Positions 42,210-50,982 are shown, counted from the stretch's first letter. The stretch is 64,000 bases of DNA from Paenibacillus alkalitolerans (GCF_016482785.1 NZ_JAEMXM010000022.1:1-64000), one strand, 5' to 3'. Notes: a model not told the origin generated them from the sequence alone. Translations and numbers: made by a program.

Positions 42210-42845
42210 GTGGTGCCGATGATGACAATAAACAATATAACGGTTCCCTCATACGGAGGAAGAGAACTTGTTCAAAAGCATTTGACGAATAATAATTCAT
42301 CATTAGCTGTATTCTTTCCCGGTAAGAACTACTCTTGCGAAAAGCCTTTGTTATACTACGTGATGAAGTCAGCCACTGCATGTAATTATGATGCATTATT
42401 GCTTGAATACGGTTACCAGGCAGCTAGGTCGGAATTTAACCCGGATGATATGGAACTGATAATAAACGAATGCTGTCAATCAATAAACCAGGTTTGTGGT
42501 AATTACAACAAAATAGTGTTTGTGAGCAAAAGTCTGGGGACTTATATAGCTGCGAGGGCTTCAGAGCTTATAAATACTGGTGAAATAGCCCATATGTATT
42601 TGACGCCAATCAAGTCGACTATCCCTTTCATTAATAATTCTAAAGGAATTGCGCTGTGGGGGACGGCTGACAAGATCATCAATGAAGAAGATGTGAAACA
42701 GATTGAAGAATCCCCCAGAGTGACACTTCATAAGGTAGCAGAAGCAAACCATGCATTAGAAGTGGAAAACTTAGATCAATCGTTAAACATAATGAAAACA
42801 ATCATAGAAATAAGCGACCAATTCTTTACAAAATTAGCGGTGTAA
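42210..42845 (+). CDS. Alpha/beta hydrolase-like protein
   Basis: The 211-residue protein has LAVFFPGKNYSCEKPLLYYV, the nucleophile elbow KIVFVSKSLGTYIAARASEL (Ser in SKSLGT), ALWGTADKIINEEDVKQIE (Asp) and KVAEANHALEVENL (His), the triad order of alpha/beta hydrolases. It could be an esterase or thioesterase of unknown substrate. The start is uncertain: GTG 42210 or ATG 42219/42222, with no strong site. The SRPBCC gene follows after three bases. Confidence 0.82.
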   Translation: MVPMMTINNITVPSYGGRELVQKHLTNNNSSLAVFFPGKNYSCEKPLLYYVMKSATACNYDALLLEYGYQAARSEFNPDDMELIINECCQSINQVCGNYNKIVFVSKSLGTYIAARASELINTGEIAHMYLTPIKSTIPFINNSKGIALWGTADKIINEEDVKQIEESPRVTLHKVAEANHALEVENLDQSLNIMKTIIEISDQFFTKLAV

Positions 42846-42848
42846 ACG

Positions 42849-43337
42849 ATGGTTCGCATCCAGTTAGAAATCCTTATTAAAGCCCCTATAGAAATCTGCT
42901 TCGAGTCAGCAAGGGACATCGAGCTGCACTCGAAAACAGTTTGGAAACACACCAAGGAGAGAGCAATTGCTGGAGTAACAACCGGAAAGATCGGTGAAGG
43001 GCAATCCGTGACATTTGAGGCGATACATTTTGGAATTAAACAGAAGCTAACGGCAAAAGTGGTCGAATATAGACGTCCGTATGTCTTCGTTGATGAAATG
43101 CAGCAGGGCGCATTCAAGTATATGAGGCATACGCATTTGTTCGAGGAATCGCGCGAGGGTACAGTAGTTAAAGATATTTTGGATTTTGCATCACCGCTCG
43201 GTATGTTGGGAAGGGCTTTTGATTTATTAGTTTTGGAACGTTATATGAGGGCATTTGTGGCGTATCGGCAGAAGAAATTGAAGGAATTTGTGGAAAGCAG
43301 CATGAACAATCCTAGGGACTTCACGGATCTAATGTGA
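42849..43337 (+). CDS. SRPBCC (polyketide cyclase-like) protein
   Basis: The 162-residue protein follows the START-like helix-grip pattern: VRIQLEILIKAPIEICFESA-RDIELHSKTVW, KTGKIGEGQSVTFEAIHFGI, PYVFVDEMQQGAFKYMRHTH-LFEE and LVLERYMRAFVAYRQKKLKEF. The last helix marks the small cyclase/dehydratase-like group. It may bind a hydrophobic ligand. It begins three bases after the hydrolase stop and is followed seven bases later by a NUDIX gene, so the three are probably co-transcribed. Confidence 0.8.
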   Translation: MVRIQLEILIKAPIEICFESARDIELHSKTVWKHTKERAIAGVTTGKIGEGQSVTFEAIHFGIKQKLTAKVVEYRRPYVFVDEMQQGAFKYMRHTHLFEESREGTVVKDILDFASPLGMLGRAFDLLVLERYMRAFVAYRQKKLKEFVESSMNNPRDFTDLM

Positions 43338-43344
43338 GAAAAGG

Positions 43345-43854
43345 ATGGTCTTTATCAAATTAAGGCAGATGACTGCAGCGTTTTTGTCGAATAACGGGAA
43401 GTTCTTAATGTTAAAGAAAGCCGGAAACAAGTTTTATCAGGAAGAGTTTTGGAGCGGGCTCGGCGGTCATATTGAAGCTCATGAGATTAAATCCCCTAGG
43501 GAAGCGTGCTTAAGGGAGATCTTTGAGGAATCCGGTATATCTGAAGTTGACGTACGAAATTTGAAGTTGAAATACGTTCTCTTGAGATTGAAGGAGGACG
43601 AAATAAGGCAGCAATTCGTTTATTTTGGAGAGACGGTTGCTGAAGAGGTAATTCCCTCGGAAGAGGGGGAGTTGCATTGGATAAGTATCAATGAAATACG
43701 TAAGCTTCATATGTCCTCAATAATTGGTTTTATGATTGATCATTATTTGCAGAATCCCGATATTGAGCATGTTATGGTCGGTACTTTAACCGTTGGTCAT
43801 GATCATAAACCCCAGATACAATGGGCTGAACTTAAAGACCCTATTGTATTTTAG
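43345..43854 (+). CDS. NUDIX hydrolase
   Basis: The 169-residue protein reads MTAAFLSNNGKFLMLKKAGN-KFYQEEFWSGLGGHIEAHEI, continuing PREACLREIFEESGIS, a NUDIX box of the GGHIE..E...ACLREIFEESG type with a lead WSGLGG. A C-terminal extension (HVMVGTLTVGHDHKPQIQWA) adds strands beyond the core. Substrate unknown, perhaps 8-oxo-dGTP-like. AGAAAAGG precedes the ATG, which lies seven bases after the SRPBCC stop. Confidence 0.87.
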   Translation: MVFIKLRQMTAAFLSNNGKFLMLKKAGNKFYQEEFWSGLGGHIEAHEIKSPREACLREIFEESGISEVDVRNLKLKYVLLRLKEDEIRQQFVYFGETVAEEVIPSEEGELHWISINEIRKLHMSSIIGFMIDHYLQNPDIEHVMVGTLTVGHDHKPQIQWAELKDPIVF

Positions 43855-43892
43855 TTACGGACATACCGCAAGGTGAAGGGAGAATCAGCAGT

Positions 43893-44417
43893 TTGAAGCA
43901 GATAGTCGAAAATCTCATTACTACTAGAAGGCTGCTGCTGGACGAAATCGAACAACTTGATATTATTCAATTAAATCGTCGTTTGTCTACTGATAGTTGG
44001 AGTATCGGGCAAGTTTGTCATCATTTAATTCTAACAGAAGCGCTTTTTACTCAAGCAATTCAACTCGGATTATCTAAAGAAGATGATCACTCCGTATATG
44101 ATAAACCAATTGAGCTTGTCTTAGATCGTACAAAGAAAATTGAATCACCCGGGATTGCCAGACCAAGCAATGAACAATTTACTCGAGAATTTCTTATTGA
44201 TGGATTGACTTCAACAAGAGAAAAAATATTAAAAGTAATTAACGATCAAGACGATCCATCTATATTCAGCAGGAAAACTGCGAGGCACCTAGTTTTTAAG
44301 GAGCTAAAGCTTGACCAATGGATCACATTGCTGTATCTGCATGAACAGAGACACATAAAACAAATACAGGATATCAAGAAAAATAATGAAGAGAGATTAC
44401 ATGAACAATCAAGTTGA
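43893..44417 (+). CDS. DinB/YfiT-like family protein
   Basis: The 174-residue helical protein has STDSWSIGQVCHHLILTEAL (first His ligand) and LDQWITLLYLHEQRHIKQIQ (HEQRH with two His ligands), a DinB four-helix bundle metal site. Members include bacillithiol-dependent transferases such as BstA. No DinB-type DNA damage role is implied. The TTG start has AAGGGAGAATC upstream. The GNAT gene starts inside its last codons. Confidence 0.83.
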   Translation: MKQIVENLITTRRLLLDEIEQLDIIQLNRRLSTDSWSIGQVCHHLILTEALFTQAIQLGLSKEDDHSVYDKPIELVLDRTKKIESPGIARPSNEQFTREFLIDGLTSTREKILKVINDQDDPSIFSRKTARHLVFKELKLDQWITLLYLHEQRHIKQIQDIKKNNEERLHEQSS

Positions 44418-45252
44418 ATTGAAATCGTTAAACCGTAGTAACATACAAGACATAATAAAACTATCTAGGAAAATCGGATGGGATTATACAGAGGCTGATT
44501 TAAATACAATATTCGCATGCGGGAATATTTATGGACATCAATATTGTAACCAAGTAATTTCTTGTGCAGCATTGTTTCCGTATGAAAATATGGAGTCGAT
44601 CGGCATGGTAATAGTAGACCCTCAATTTCAAGGAAGAGGACTCGGGAAGGCTGTAACAAATGCATGTATAAGTAATTTTCTAGACAAACCGATAACTCTT
44701 GTTGCAACATCTGAAGGGCTGCCTGTTTATAATAAACTGGGTTTCCGACAAATCGGCACATTACATAAGTTGATAGCACTGCGGTATTTATATGACGAAG
44801 CCGTTGAAATAAGTGATGATTTATATGTTAGAGACTATATGGACACCGACTTTTATGATGTGGTTGCATTGGATGAGAGGGCTTTTGGCGCAAAGAGGGA
44901 AATATTTTTAAGAAATAGAATTTATCAAGCGCGTAGTAAGTTGGTTGTTACCGATGGTTCTGGGAAGATTTCAGGCTTCGGTCTAAGTATTTTGTTACCC
45001 GAGATGCTGCTTATCGGACCAATTATTGCTGTTAATGATTCTGTCGCACATTATCTTATACATCGATTGGCAATAAGCTATAAAGGACAGTTAAGAATTG
45101 ATGTTATTAGTACTAAAAAGGAACTGATAAACATTCTGCTTTGTTCCGGATTTGAAGTAACAAATATTCCCCCAGTACTTATGTTAAATGCTGATATGCT
45201 GCCATCAAGGAATAGCAATCTTTATGCTGTTGCCGCTCAAGCATTCGGATAG
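44401..45252 (+). CDS. GNAT acetyltransferase with C-terminal second domain
   Basis: The 283-residue protein combines an N-terminal GNAT domain (ELKSLNRSNIQDIIKLSRKI..., VIVDPQFQGRGLGKAVTNACI, GLPVYNKLGFRQIGTLHKLI) with a C-terminal half (VRDYMDTDFYDVVALDERAF-GAKREIFLRN..., ELINILLCSGFEVTNIPPVL-ML) that resembles the YitH-like GNAT-associated domain. The C-terminal half may bind the substrate. ATG 44401 overlaps the end of the DinB gene by 17 bases; GAAGAGAG lies just upstream. Substrate unknown. Confidence 0.85.
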   Translation: MNNQVELKSLNRSNIQDIIKLSRKIGWDYTEADLNTIFACGNIYGHQYCNQVISCAALFPYENMESIGMVIVDPQFQGRGLGKAVTNACISNFLDKPITLVATSEGLPVYNKLGFRQIGTLHKLIALRYLYDEAVEISDDLYVRDYMDTDFYDVVALDERAFGAKREIFLRNRIYQARSKLVVTDGSGKISGFGLSILLPEMLLIGPIIAVNDSVAHYLIHRLAISYKGQLRIDVISTKKELINILLCSGFEVTNIPPVLMLNADMLPSRNSNLYAVAAQAFG

Positions 45253-45349
45253 GTTCCGTTAGTCGGCTTGTGGAATACATATTGAACATGAGATTGAGTT
45301 TGAGAAGTTGATTTAGTGAGTAGAAATCAGTTCAAGGAGCCGATGCGGC

Positions 45350-45871
45350 ATGTCAGGAATAACTTTAGTCCAACCCAATATTGATCTGAAGAATGAGTAC
45401 TTATCCTTTTATGACGAATGGAAAGAGTCCGGTGAGGATATGGTTCCATGGGTGATTAGTAAAGACCCCTCGAACTTTGAAGAGATGTTGCGATTTTTGT
45501 CCGATAATGAACAGGGTATCGGATTGCCCGAGAGTTGGGTATCGAGTTCTACATATTGGTTAATAAATGATTACCGCAAAATATTGGGAGCAGTAAACAT
45601 TAGACATAGACTTACAGAAACATTGTTTAATACCGGCGGTCACATCGGATACGGTATTCGGCCGTCGGAAAGACGTAAGGGTCACGCAACGAAACTGCTG
45701 GAATTGTCGCTGCTTAAAGCTAAGGGGCTTGGGATTGATCGGGTATTGGTTGTATGCGACTCCACTAATATTGCATCGGAGAAAACAATCATAAAAAATG
45801 GCGGGGTCCGTGAAACAGACTATGTTGAAGCTGATGGGAACGTAATAAGAAGATATTGGGTACGGGTGTGA
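45350..45871 (+). CDS. GNAT family N-acetyltransferase
   Basis: The 173-residue protein has GITLVQPNIDLKNEYLSFYD-EWKESGEDMVPWV, a substrate loop, RHRLTETLFNTGGHIGYGIR-PSERRKGHATKLLELSLLKA (pyrophosphate loop ERRKGHATK) and VCDSTNIASEKTIIKNGGVR. It is a RimJ/RimL-like stand-alone acetyltransferase. The HIGYGIRP.ERRKG pattern is found in many Bacillales members. AAGGAGCCGATGCGGC lies before the ATG. A terminator follows 30 bases after the stop. Confidence 0.87.
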   Translation: MSGITLVQPNIDLKNEYLSFYDEWKESGEDMVPWVISKDPSNFEEMLRFLSDNEQGIGLPESWVSSSTYWLINDYRKILGAVNIRHRLTETLFNTGGHIGYGIRPSERRKGHATKLLELSLLKAKGLGIDRVLVVCDSTNIASEKTIIKNGGVRETDYVEADGNVIRRYWVRV

Positions 45872-45900
45872 AAAGGATATCTGACAACAAGAGAATGTAG

Positions 45901-45935
45901 AACCCACCTTAATATTGCGAGGTGGGTTTTGCATT
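45901..45935 (+). terminator. Rho-independent terminator
   Basis: AACCCACCT and AGGTGGGTT form a 9-bp perfect stem with a loop of about ten bases, followed by TTGCATTTT. It closes the transcript of the GNAT gene. Confidence 0.75.
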
Positions 45936-45972
45936 TTCTGAACCGGCTTCATATGAGGAAGGAAGGAATACG

Positions 45973-46566
45973 ATGATAAGAGTATCATTATGTTTCGTGG
46001 CTTTTGCATTATTCTCCTTGTCTTTACTCGGCAGCGTAAATGCTACAAGTTGGGTCGATCTAAAACCTGAGGAAGTGATTGAGAGATCCACCGTCATTGT
46101 TCAAGGGAAATACGATTTTTCCCATAAGAGAAAGGGAAGTAATTTCATCTGGGTTGGATATGATTTCAAAGTTGAACGTGTTTATAGAGGTGGCGTCCCA
46201 AGCACAATCATTGCAGGTATTGACGGATTCGATGTCGGATGGGTAGATGAAATCCAACAAGCTGACGGCAGTTTCGTCTTATTTCTTGAACAAAGCGATA
46301 AGATGGATTACTTAACCCCTGTTGGCGGGCCTAACGGGATGATCCATATACAGAACAATGAGGTTCAACATCATGACGAATATGAAAAAAGTGTATTTAC
46401 TAATTTTTTGAACAACACAAAGAGCTATGCACCTCATCCGGATGGAAAAGCAGAAAGCATTGGAAATTCAAATATTTTTTTGATTATAGTAATTTGCTTA
46501 TTGTTATTGCTTTCTATAGTTTATTTTGTGTATAGAAATGTTAAACTTAGAAAAAATCGCCCATAA
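45973..46566 (+). CDS. Exported membrane-anchored protein of unknown function
   Basis: The 197-residue protein has a signal peptide (RVSLCFVAFALFSLSLLGSV-NA), an extracellular beta-rich part (STVIVQGKYDFSHKRKGSNF..., VGWVDEIQQADGSFVLFLEQ) and a C-terminal transmembrane helix IFLIIVICLLLLLSIVYFVY followed by basic RNVKLRKNRP. The topology is type I with the C-terminus inside. The ectodomain recalls small exported 'VIVxGxV' proteins, possibly binding peptides. GGAAGGAATACG precedes ATG 45973. The MmcQ-like gene follows. Confidence 0.65.
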   Translation: MIRVSLCFVAFALFSLSLLGSVNATSWVDLKPEEVIERSTVIVQGKYDFSHKRKGSNFIWVGYDFKVERVYRGGVPSTIIAGIDGFDVGWVDEIQQADGSFVLFLEQSDKMDYLTPVGGPNGMIHIQNNEVQHHDEYEKSVFTNFLNNTKSYAPHPDGKAESIGNSNIFLIIVICLLLLLSIVYFVYRNVKLRKNRP

Positions 46567-46591
46567 ACATAACATGAGGAGGCTGATCACT

Positions 46592-46936
46592 TTGAGTATG
46601 ACTATTGATGAAGTTCGGGAATTTGCTTTGTCCTTGCCAGAGTCAATGGAAGTTGAACATTGGGGCAAACCTTCTTTTCGACTTAACAATAAGATCTTCA
46701 CAGTTATGCAAGACGATGGAATAACAATAACAGTGAAGATATCTGCGGAAGATCGCGAAATGTATACTTCTATGGATCCTGATACCTACAGTGTTCCCGA
46801 CTCGTTCTCTAACTTAAACTATATGAATGTGAACCTGCGAACTGTCGATCCGCAAGAGTTAAAAGGGTTAATACAAAAAGCTTGGAGCAGCGTTGCTCCG
46901 AAAAGACTCGTAAAGGCATATAGTGAAGGTAAATAA
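46592..46936 (+). CDS. MmcQ/YjbR family protein
   Basis: The 114-residue protein has EVREFALSLPESMEVEHWGK-PSFRLNNKIFTVM and ..YMNVNLRTVDPQELKGLIQK-AWSSVAPKRLVKAY. This is the MmcQ/YjbR (CyaY-like DNA-binding) pattern: ALSLPE..E..HWGKPSFR and W..VAPKRL. It may bind DNA or a small ligand. The TTG at 46592 is chosen because AGGAGG lies nine bases before it. GrpB starts just after the stop. Confidence 0.82.
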   Translation: MSMTIDEVREFALSLPESMEVEHWGKPSFRLNNKIFTVMQDDGITITVKISAEDREMYTSMDPDTYSVPDSFSNLNYMNVNLRTVDPQELKGLIQKAWSSVAPKRLVKAYSEGK

Positions 46937-46937
46937 T

Positions 46938-47483
46938 ATGAGTGATCCGATTATTGTCGTACCGTATGATCCTTCCTGGAAGAGTGAATTTATGAGAATC
47001 GCTTCCTCAATAAGAGATGCGTTAGGAGACACGGCCATTCGCATCAATCATATTGGATCCACTTCAATTGAAGGAATGGATGCAAAACCGATTATAGATA
47101 TTCAAATCTCTGTAAGAGCATTGGAGCCGGTGGAAAGTTACAGTTCAAAACTTACGGGAATCGGGTTTATCCATCGATCGGATAACCCGGATCTGACAAA
47201 GCGATATTTCCGTGAGTCCCCTGGAAGCAAACGAACACATATTCATGTCAGAGAGTACGGCAGCTGGCCAGAACAATTTGCTTTGTTATTTCGGGATTAT
47301 CTGCGGGCAAGTCCGGAAGATTGTAAGAAATACATCGATGTGAAATATAAGCTATTGAAGCTGTACCGGGATGATCGACAGCGTTATGTGGAAGGAAAAG
47401 ATCCGATAATCTGGGAGATCATGTATAGAGCCAGTAAATGGAGCCAAGCCACCGGTTGGAGAGCCGGAAAAACAGACGTGTAA
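46938..47483 (+). CDS. GrpB family protein
   Basis: The 181-residue protein shows the GrpB/UPF0157 pattern: IIVVPYDPSWKSEFMRIASS, RINHIGSTSIEGMDAKPIID-IQISV (nucleotidyltransferase-like GS and D.D positions), KRTHIHVREYGSWPEQFALL-FRDYLRASPEDCKKYIDVKY and RYVEGKDPIIWEI. The fold is a nucleotidyltransferase relative, and some homologues fuse to CoaE. AAGGTAAATAAT precedes ATG 46938. A GNAT-GrpB fusion exists at 55151. Confidence 0.87.
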   Translation: MSDPIIVVPYDPSWKSEFMRIASSIRDALGDTAIRINHIGSTSIEGMDAKPIIDIQISVRALEPVESYSSKLTGIGFIHRSDNPDLTKRYFRESPGSKRTHIHVREYGSWPEQFALLFRDYLRASPEDCKKYIDVKYKLLKLYRDDRQRYVEGKDPIIWEIMYRASKWSQATGWRAGKTDV

Positions 47484-47508
47484 GCTGCCAAGGAGGGATA
47501 ACAGTTGA

Positions 47509-47994
47509 ATGAGACAGTCATTATCACAAACGGATTCCGAGCTTCTATACAGGTACAATCTCGCTCCCTCCAAACTGGAAGAAACGTTATCGAATCTAAG
47601 TGACTCAGACTTAGATCGGAGGCGGGCTGAAGGCAAATGGACGATTCGGGAGATCGCTCACCATATCATTGAGTGTGATTTGAATTATTTTCAAATCAAT
47701 CGTTATGCATTGGCCAATACTGGGTTGACGTATTTCTTTAACGATTTTGACCCGTATATATGGAATAATAATTTGGAGCACAAAGTTAGGTCTCTTCAAC
47801 TTGAGCTCCAGTTGTTCAAACTTACCAGGGAGTACATCACAGATCTTTGCAAAAGATTACCGAATGCAATGGATAGAGTGCTAGTACATCAGAATGGAAG
47901 AGCAACGGTACGGGATGCAATATATCACGATAACCAGCATGCCTATCACCACATTGAGCAAATATTGGAAACAAGAAGATTACATAATATTTGA
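47509..47994 (+). CDS. DinB/YfiT-like metal-dependent protein
   Basis: The 161-residue helical protein has KLEETLSNLSDSDLDRRRAE-GKWTIREIAHHIIECDLNYF (His ligands in AHHI) and ATVRDAIYHDNQHAYHHIEQ-I (HDNQHAYHH). This is the YfiT/DinB helical-bundle metal site that includes bacillithiol transferases. GGAGGG precedes ATG 47509 at 11 bases. It overlaps the open frame of the next histidine phosphatase. Confidence 0.85.
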   Translation: MRQSLSQTDSELLYRYNLAPSKLEETLSNLSDSDLDRRRAEGKWTIREIAHHIIECDLNYFQINRYALANTGLTYFFNDFDPYIWNNNLEHKVRSLQLELQLFKLTREYITDLCKRLPNAMDRVLVHQNGRATVRDAIYHDNQHAYHHIEQILETRRLHNI

Positions 47995-48017
47995 AGCCTA
48001 ATCAGGGAGAGATTTCT

Positions 48018-48548
48018 TTGACCCTCTTCTACTTGATACGACATGGTCAACCGGACTGGAGTTTGAAAGATGAGCGCAATCTCAAAGGTGCATTAAGGGA
48101 TTTTGTACCTCTGACAGATGAAGGGATCGCTCAGGCGGAACGAGTAGTCAGTAATTTTGATTTATCCAAGTGCGATCTAATACTTTCCTCTCCATATACC
48201 AGATCGCTGCAAACAGCAGCGATAATTAACCGATCGTTGGGATTGCCGCTGAGGGTTGAGTTTGATCTTCATGAATGGACACCGGATAATTGGACGGCCG
48301 AAACAGTGGAAGAAATAACTTTGCTCTGGCAGGACTATACCAACAATTGCGGAATATATCCGCAAGGACAAGAACGAATATGGGAATCGAAGGAGAGTCT
48401 CTTGAATAGAACGCAAAACGTTTTGAACAAATATTTGAACCATTCCAATGTCATAGTAGTATGCCACGGCATGGTTATTGCAGCTTTATTGGATGAGGTC
48501 TCTGAGAAAATCGGTTATTGCGGTATATATGAATATAGTATGAATTAA
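48018..48548 (+). CDS. Histidine phosphatase family protein
   Basis: The 176-residue protein reads TLFYLIRHGQPDWSLKDERN (RHG catalytic motif), DLSKCDLILSSPYTRSLQTA (phosphate Arg), DLHEWTPDNW, and NVIVVCHGMVIAALLDEVSE with the second His. It is a cytosolic phosphatase of unknown substrate, with longer loops than the paralogues at 38948 and 57267. TTG 48018 is used because CAGGGAGAG lies just before it; the frame to 47991 overlaps the DinB gene. Confidence 0.85.
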   Translation: MTLFYLIRHGQPDWSLKDERNLKGALRDFVPLTDEGIAQAERVVSNFDLSKCDLILSSPYTRSLQTAAIINRSLGLPLRVEFDLHEWTPDNWTAETVEEITLLWQDYTNNCGIYPQGQERIWESKESLLNRTQNVLNKYLNHSNVIVVCHGMVIAALLDEVSEKIGYCGIYEYSMN

Positions 48549-48599
48549 CATATTTTAACGAAGTAGGAACGAAATGCATATCGAAAGGGATTGAACAAA

Positions 48600-48986
48600 A
48601 TGTTGCTACAATTTATCGAAGGCATTGAGTACACAGAAATTCCTGTTTCAGATCTTGAGACTGCAGTGGACTGGTATTGCAATAAGCTGGGAGCAAAACT
48701 TGGTTTAAAAAACGATGAACGGGCATTCGTTGATTTCTCCATGGGGCCAAGCCTATTTCTAGTGAAAACCGAAGATAAGACAACAAATATTTTCCTGGTA
48801 AACGGCGAGCATCACTATTCTATCGGTTTTCGGGTTAACAATATTGAAGGGTTTCATAATTTTCTAGTAGAATTAGGAGCTAAAGTAAATGAGATAATTG
48901 ACGAAGGGAATATCGGCAAGTTCTTTACTTTTTACGATCCGTTCGGGAATATGTTTGACGTGCATCAACCCGCAAAATCGATGTAA
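48600..48986 (+). CDS. VOC family (glyoxalase-like) protein
   Basis: The 128-residue protein contains LQFIEGIEYTEIPVSDLETA-VDWYCNKLGAKLGLKNDERA and HHYSIGFRVNNIEGFHNFLV..., FFTFYDPFGNMFDVHQPAKS. It is a single VOC fold, with Glu replacing the first His ligand (YTEIPV) but the C-terminal metal region (FDPFGN) kept. AAAGGGATTG precedes ATG 48600. The epimerase-like gene starts 20 bases later. Confidence 0.83.
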   Translation: MLLQFIEGIEYTEIPVSDLETAVDWYCNKLGAKLGLKNDERAFVDFSMGPSLFLVKTEDKTTNIFLVNGEHHYSIGFRVNNIEGFHNFLVELGAKVNEIIDEGNIGKFFTFYDPFGNMFDVHQPAKSM

Positions 48987-49006
48987 TTGAGAAATGAGTT
49001 GATTAA

Positions 49007-49897
49007 ATGAAAAAGAAAGTTGTTTTAGCAGGCGGGACCGGGTTTATCGGGAAATATTTTGAGGGGAAATCTAAAGAACTAGGGTATGAAGTGAAAATCA
49101 TTTCAAGACAGGAACATCATATTTCTTGGAGTGACAAAGCGGGAATCGTAGAAGCTTTGGAAAACTCCGAGATGGTAATCAATCTTGCAGGGAAATCGGT
49201 CAACTGTCGTTACAATGCTAAGAATATGGAAGAGATTCTGAGGTCAAGAATATACACAACGAGCGCGCTTGGTGAAGCCATATTAGAGTGCGAAAATCCG
49301 CCAAAATTATGGATCAATTCTAGTACCGCCACAATATATAGACATGCGGAAGACCGGCCGATGACCGAAGAGAGCGGAGAGATCGGCTCCGGTTTCTCCG
49401 TCAATGTCGCCAAAGAATGGGAGAGTGCATTCTTTTCCTTCCAATTGCCGAACACGAGACAAGTCGCGCTGAGAATAGCAATCGTGTTAGGAAGAGATGG
49501 CGGTGTCGTCACTCCGTATAAAAATTTAGTCAGATTAGGGCTTGGAGGAATTCAAGGGTCCGGGAACCAGATGTTCAGCTGGATTCATATTGAAGATTTA
49601 TATGAAATCATTCTATTTCTCAAGGGAAGAGAACAGTTGAGCGGAGTGTTCAATTGTTCCTCCCCTCAACCGGTTACAAATCGTGAGTTTATGCAGCAGT
49701 TCCGCAAAGCCATGAAAGTAAAAATCGGTTTGCCATCTCCTCGCTGGGTGCTCGAAATCGGTGCGCTGATAATTAGAACGGACACCGAATTGGTGTTGAA
49801 GAGCCGTTGGGTAGTCCCTGAGAGATTATTGAAAGAAGGCTATAAGTTCAAATATGATAATATTTATAAGGCGCTTCAGCAAATAGTTAACGGATAA
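49007..49897 (+). CDS. TIGR01777 family epimerase (SDR, SulA-like)
   Basis: The 296-residue protein begins with the Rossmann loop KVVLAGGTGFIGKYFEGKSK and continues EMVINLAGKSVNCRYNAKNM-EEILRSR, WINSSTATIYRHAED, EESGEIGSGFSVNVAKEWE and a C-terminal domain with PVTNREFMQQFRKAMK and WVVPERLLKEGYKFKYDNIY. This is the TIGR01777/YfcH pattern, an extended SDR of unknown substrate. The ATG follows GAGTTGATTAA. The glycosidase gene follows 36 bases later. Confidence 0.87.
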   Translation: MKKKVVLAGGTGFIGKYFEGKSKELGYEVKIISRQEHHISWSDKAGIVEALENSEMVINLAGKSVNCRYNAKNMEEILRSRIYTTSALGEAILECENPPKLWINSSTATIYRHAEDRPMTEESGEIGSGFSVNVAKEWESAFFSFQLPNTRQVALRIAIVLGRDGGVVTPYKNLVRLGLGGIQGSGNQMFSWIHIEDLYEIILFLKGREQLSGVFNCSSPQPVTNREFMQQFRKAMKVKIGLPSPRWVLEIGALIIRTDTELVLKSRWVVPERLLKEGYKFKYDNIYKALQQIVNG

Positions 49898-49933
49898 AAA
49901 AGCAGTTAGTGCATTCGTGGAGGAGGAGATCAT

Positions 49934-50860
49934 ATGAAAGCGCCTTTATTTCGAGACCCAATATTTGATGGAGCTGCCGATCCGGTAGTTATTTGGAATA
50001 GACATGCTCAGGAGTGGTGGATGATCTATACGAACCGGAGGGCGACCGCAGAAGGCCCGAACGTGGCTTGGGTTCACGGAACCGATCTCGGAGTCGCTTC
50101 ATCGAAAGACGGAGGGAAAAACTGGGTATATCGAGGAACGCTGCCGGGCTTGGATATCGAGTGGGGGCGAAACACATTTTGGGCGCCGGAGATTATATGG
50201 CACGACGGGCTTTATCATATGTATGTCAGCTATATTCAAGGCGTTCCGGATGTTTGGGCAGGTCATAAGCGCACATTGCTGCATTATACGAGTCCCGATC
50301 TGCTGACATGGACGTACCGGTCGGCGCTCGAGCTAAGTTCAGACCGCGTCATTGATGCGTGTATATATCAAATGCCGGACGGCCGCTTCCGGATGTGGTA
50401 CAAGGACGAGGCTAACGGATCGACAACGTATGCCGCGGATAGTACAAATCTATATGACTGGCAAGTAGTCGGTCCTATTATAACTGAACGCCCGCATGAA
50501 GGAGCGAATGTATTCCGCCTCAAAGGATACTATTGGATGATCGTCGATGAATGGCGAGGCCAAGGAGTATTCCGATCCAACGATTTGGAGCATTGGGAAC
50601 GGAATGGGCTCATCCTCGACAAACCCGGAAGCCGTGAAGACGACGGTATGATCGGTTTGCATGCGGATGTCGTAGTGCAGGATGATGAAGCATATATTTT
50701 CTATTTCACGCATCCGGATCGCAAAGGCGAACGGGAACATGAGAATTCACATTCCACGCGGCGTTCATCGATTCAAGTCGCGCGGCTCGATGTGATCCAC
50801 GGCGTCTTGACTTGCGATCGGGATGAAGATTTCAAATTGGCGCTTCGTCCCGAAGAGTAA
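49934..50860 (+). CDS. GH43-like five-bladed propeller glycosidase
   Basis: The 308-residue protein is a single beta-propeller: DPIFDGAADPVVIW (Asp16, general base candidate), WMIYTNRRA, NTFWAPEIIWHDGLYHMYVS, VIDACIYQMPDGRFRMWYKD (Asp modulator) and PHEGANVFRLKGYYWMIVDE (Glu acid candidate). No signal peptide is seen, so it works in the cytoplasm on imported oligosaccharides, perhaps arabinosides or galactosides. GGAGGAGGAGATCAT precedes the ATG. A terminator and the groESL promoter follow. Confidence 0.8.
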   Translation: MKAPLFRDPIFDGAADPVVIWNRHAQEWWMIYTNRRATAEGPNVAWVHGTDLGVASSKDGGKNWVYRGTLPGLDIEWGRNTFWAPEIIWHDGLYHMYVSYIQGVPDVWAGHKRTLLHYTSPDLLTWTYRSALELSSDRVIDACIYQMPDGRFRMWYKDEANGSTTYAADSTNLYDWQVVGPIITERPHEGANVFRLKGYYWMIVDEWRGQGVFRSNDLEHWERNGLILDKPGSREDDGMIGLHADVVVQDDEAYIFYFTHPDRKGEREHENSHSTRRSSIQVARLDVIHGVLTCDRDEDFKLALRPEE

Positions 50861-50939
50861 TGTCTTAAAAAAATGAAAAATTTCGCGTAAGAAATAAAAA
50901 TTGTGCGCACATTATTAAAATTTTAGAAAAATTCAATAA

Positions 50940-50976
50940 AAATCGCCCTTGAAAATATTTAAGGGCGATTTTTATA
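50940..50976 (+). terminator. Rho-independent terminator of the glycosidase gene
   Basis: AAATCGCCCTT pairs perfectly with AAGGGCGATTT around GAAAATATTT, followed by TTATAT. It insulates the groESL promoter. Confidence 0.8.
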
Positions 50977-50982
50977 TTATAA

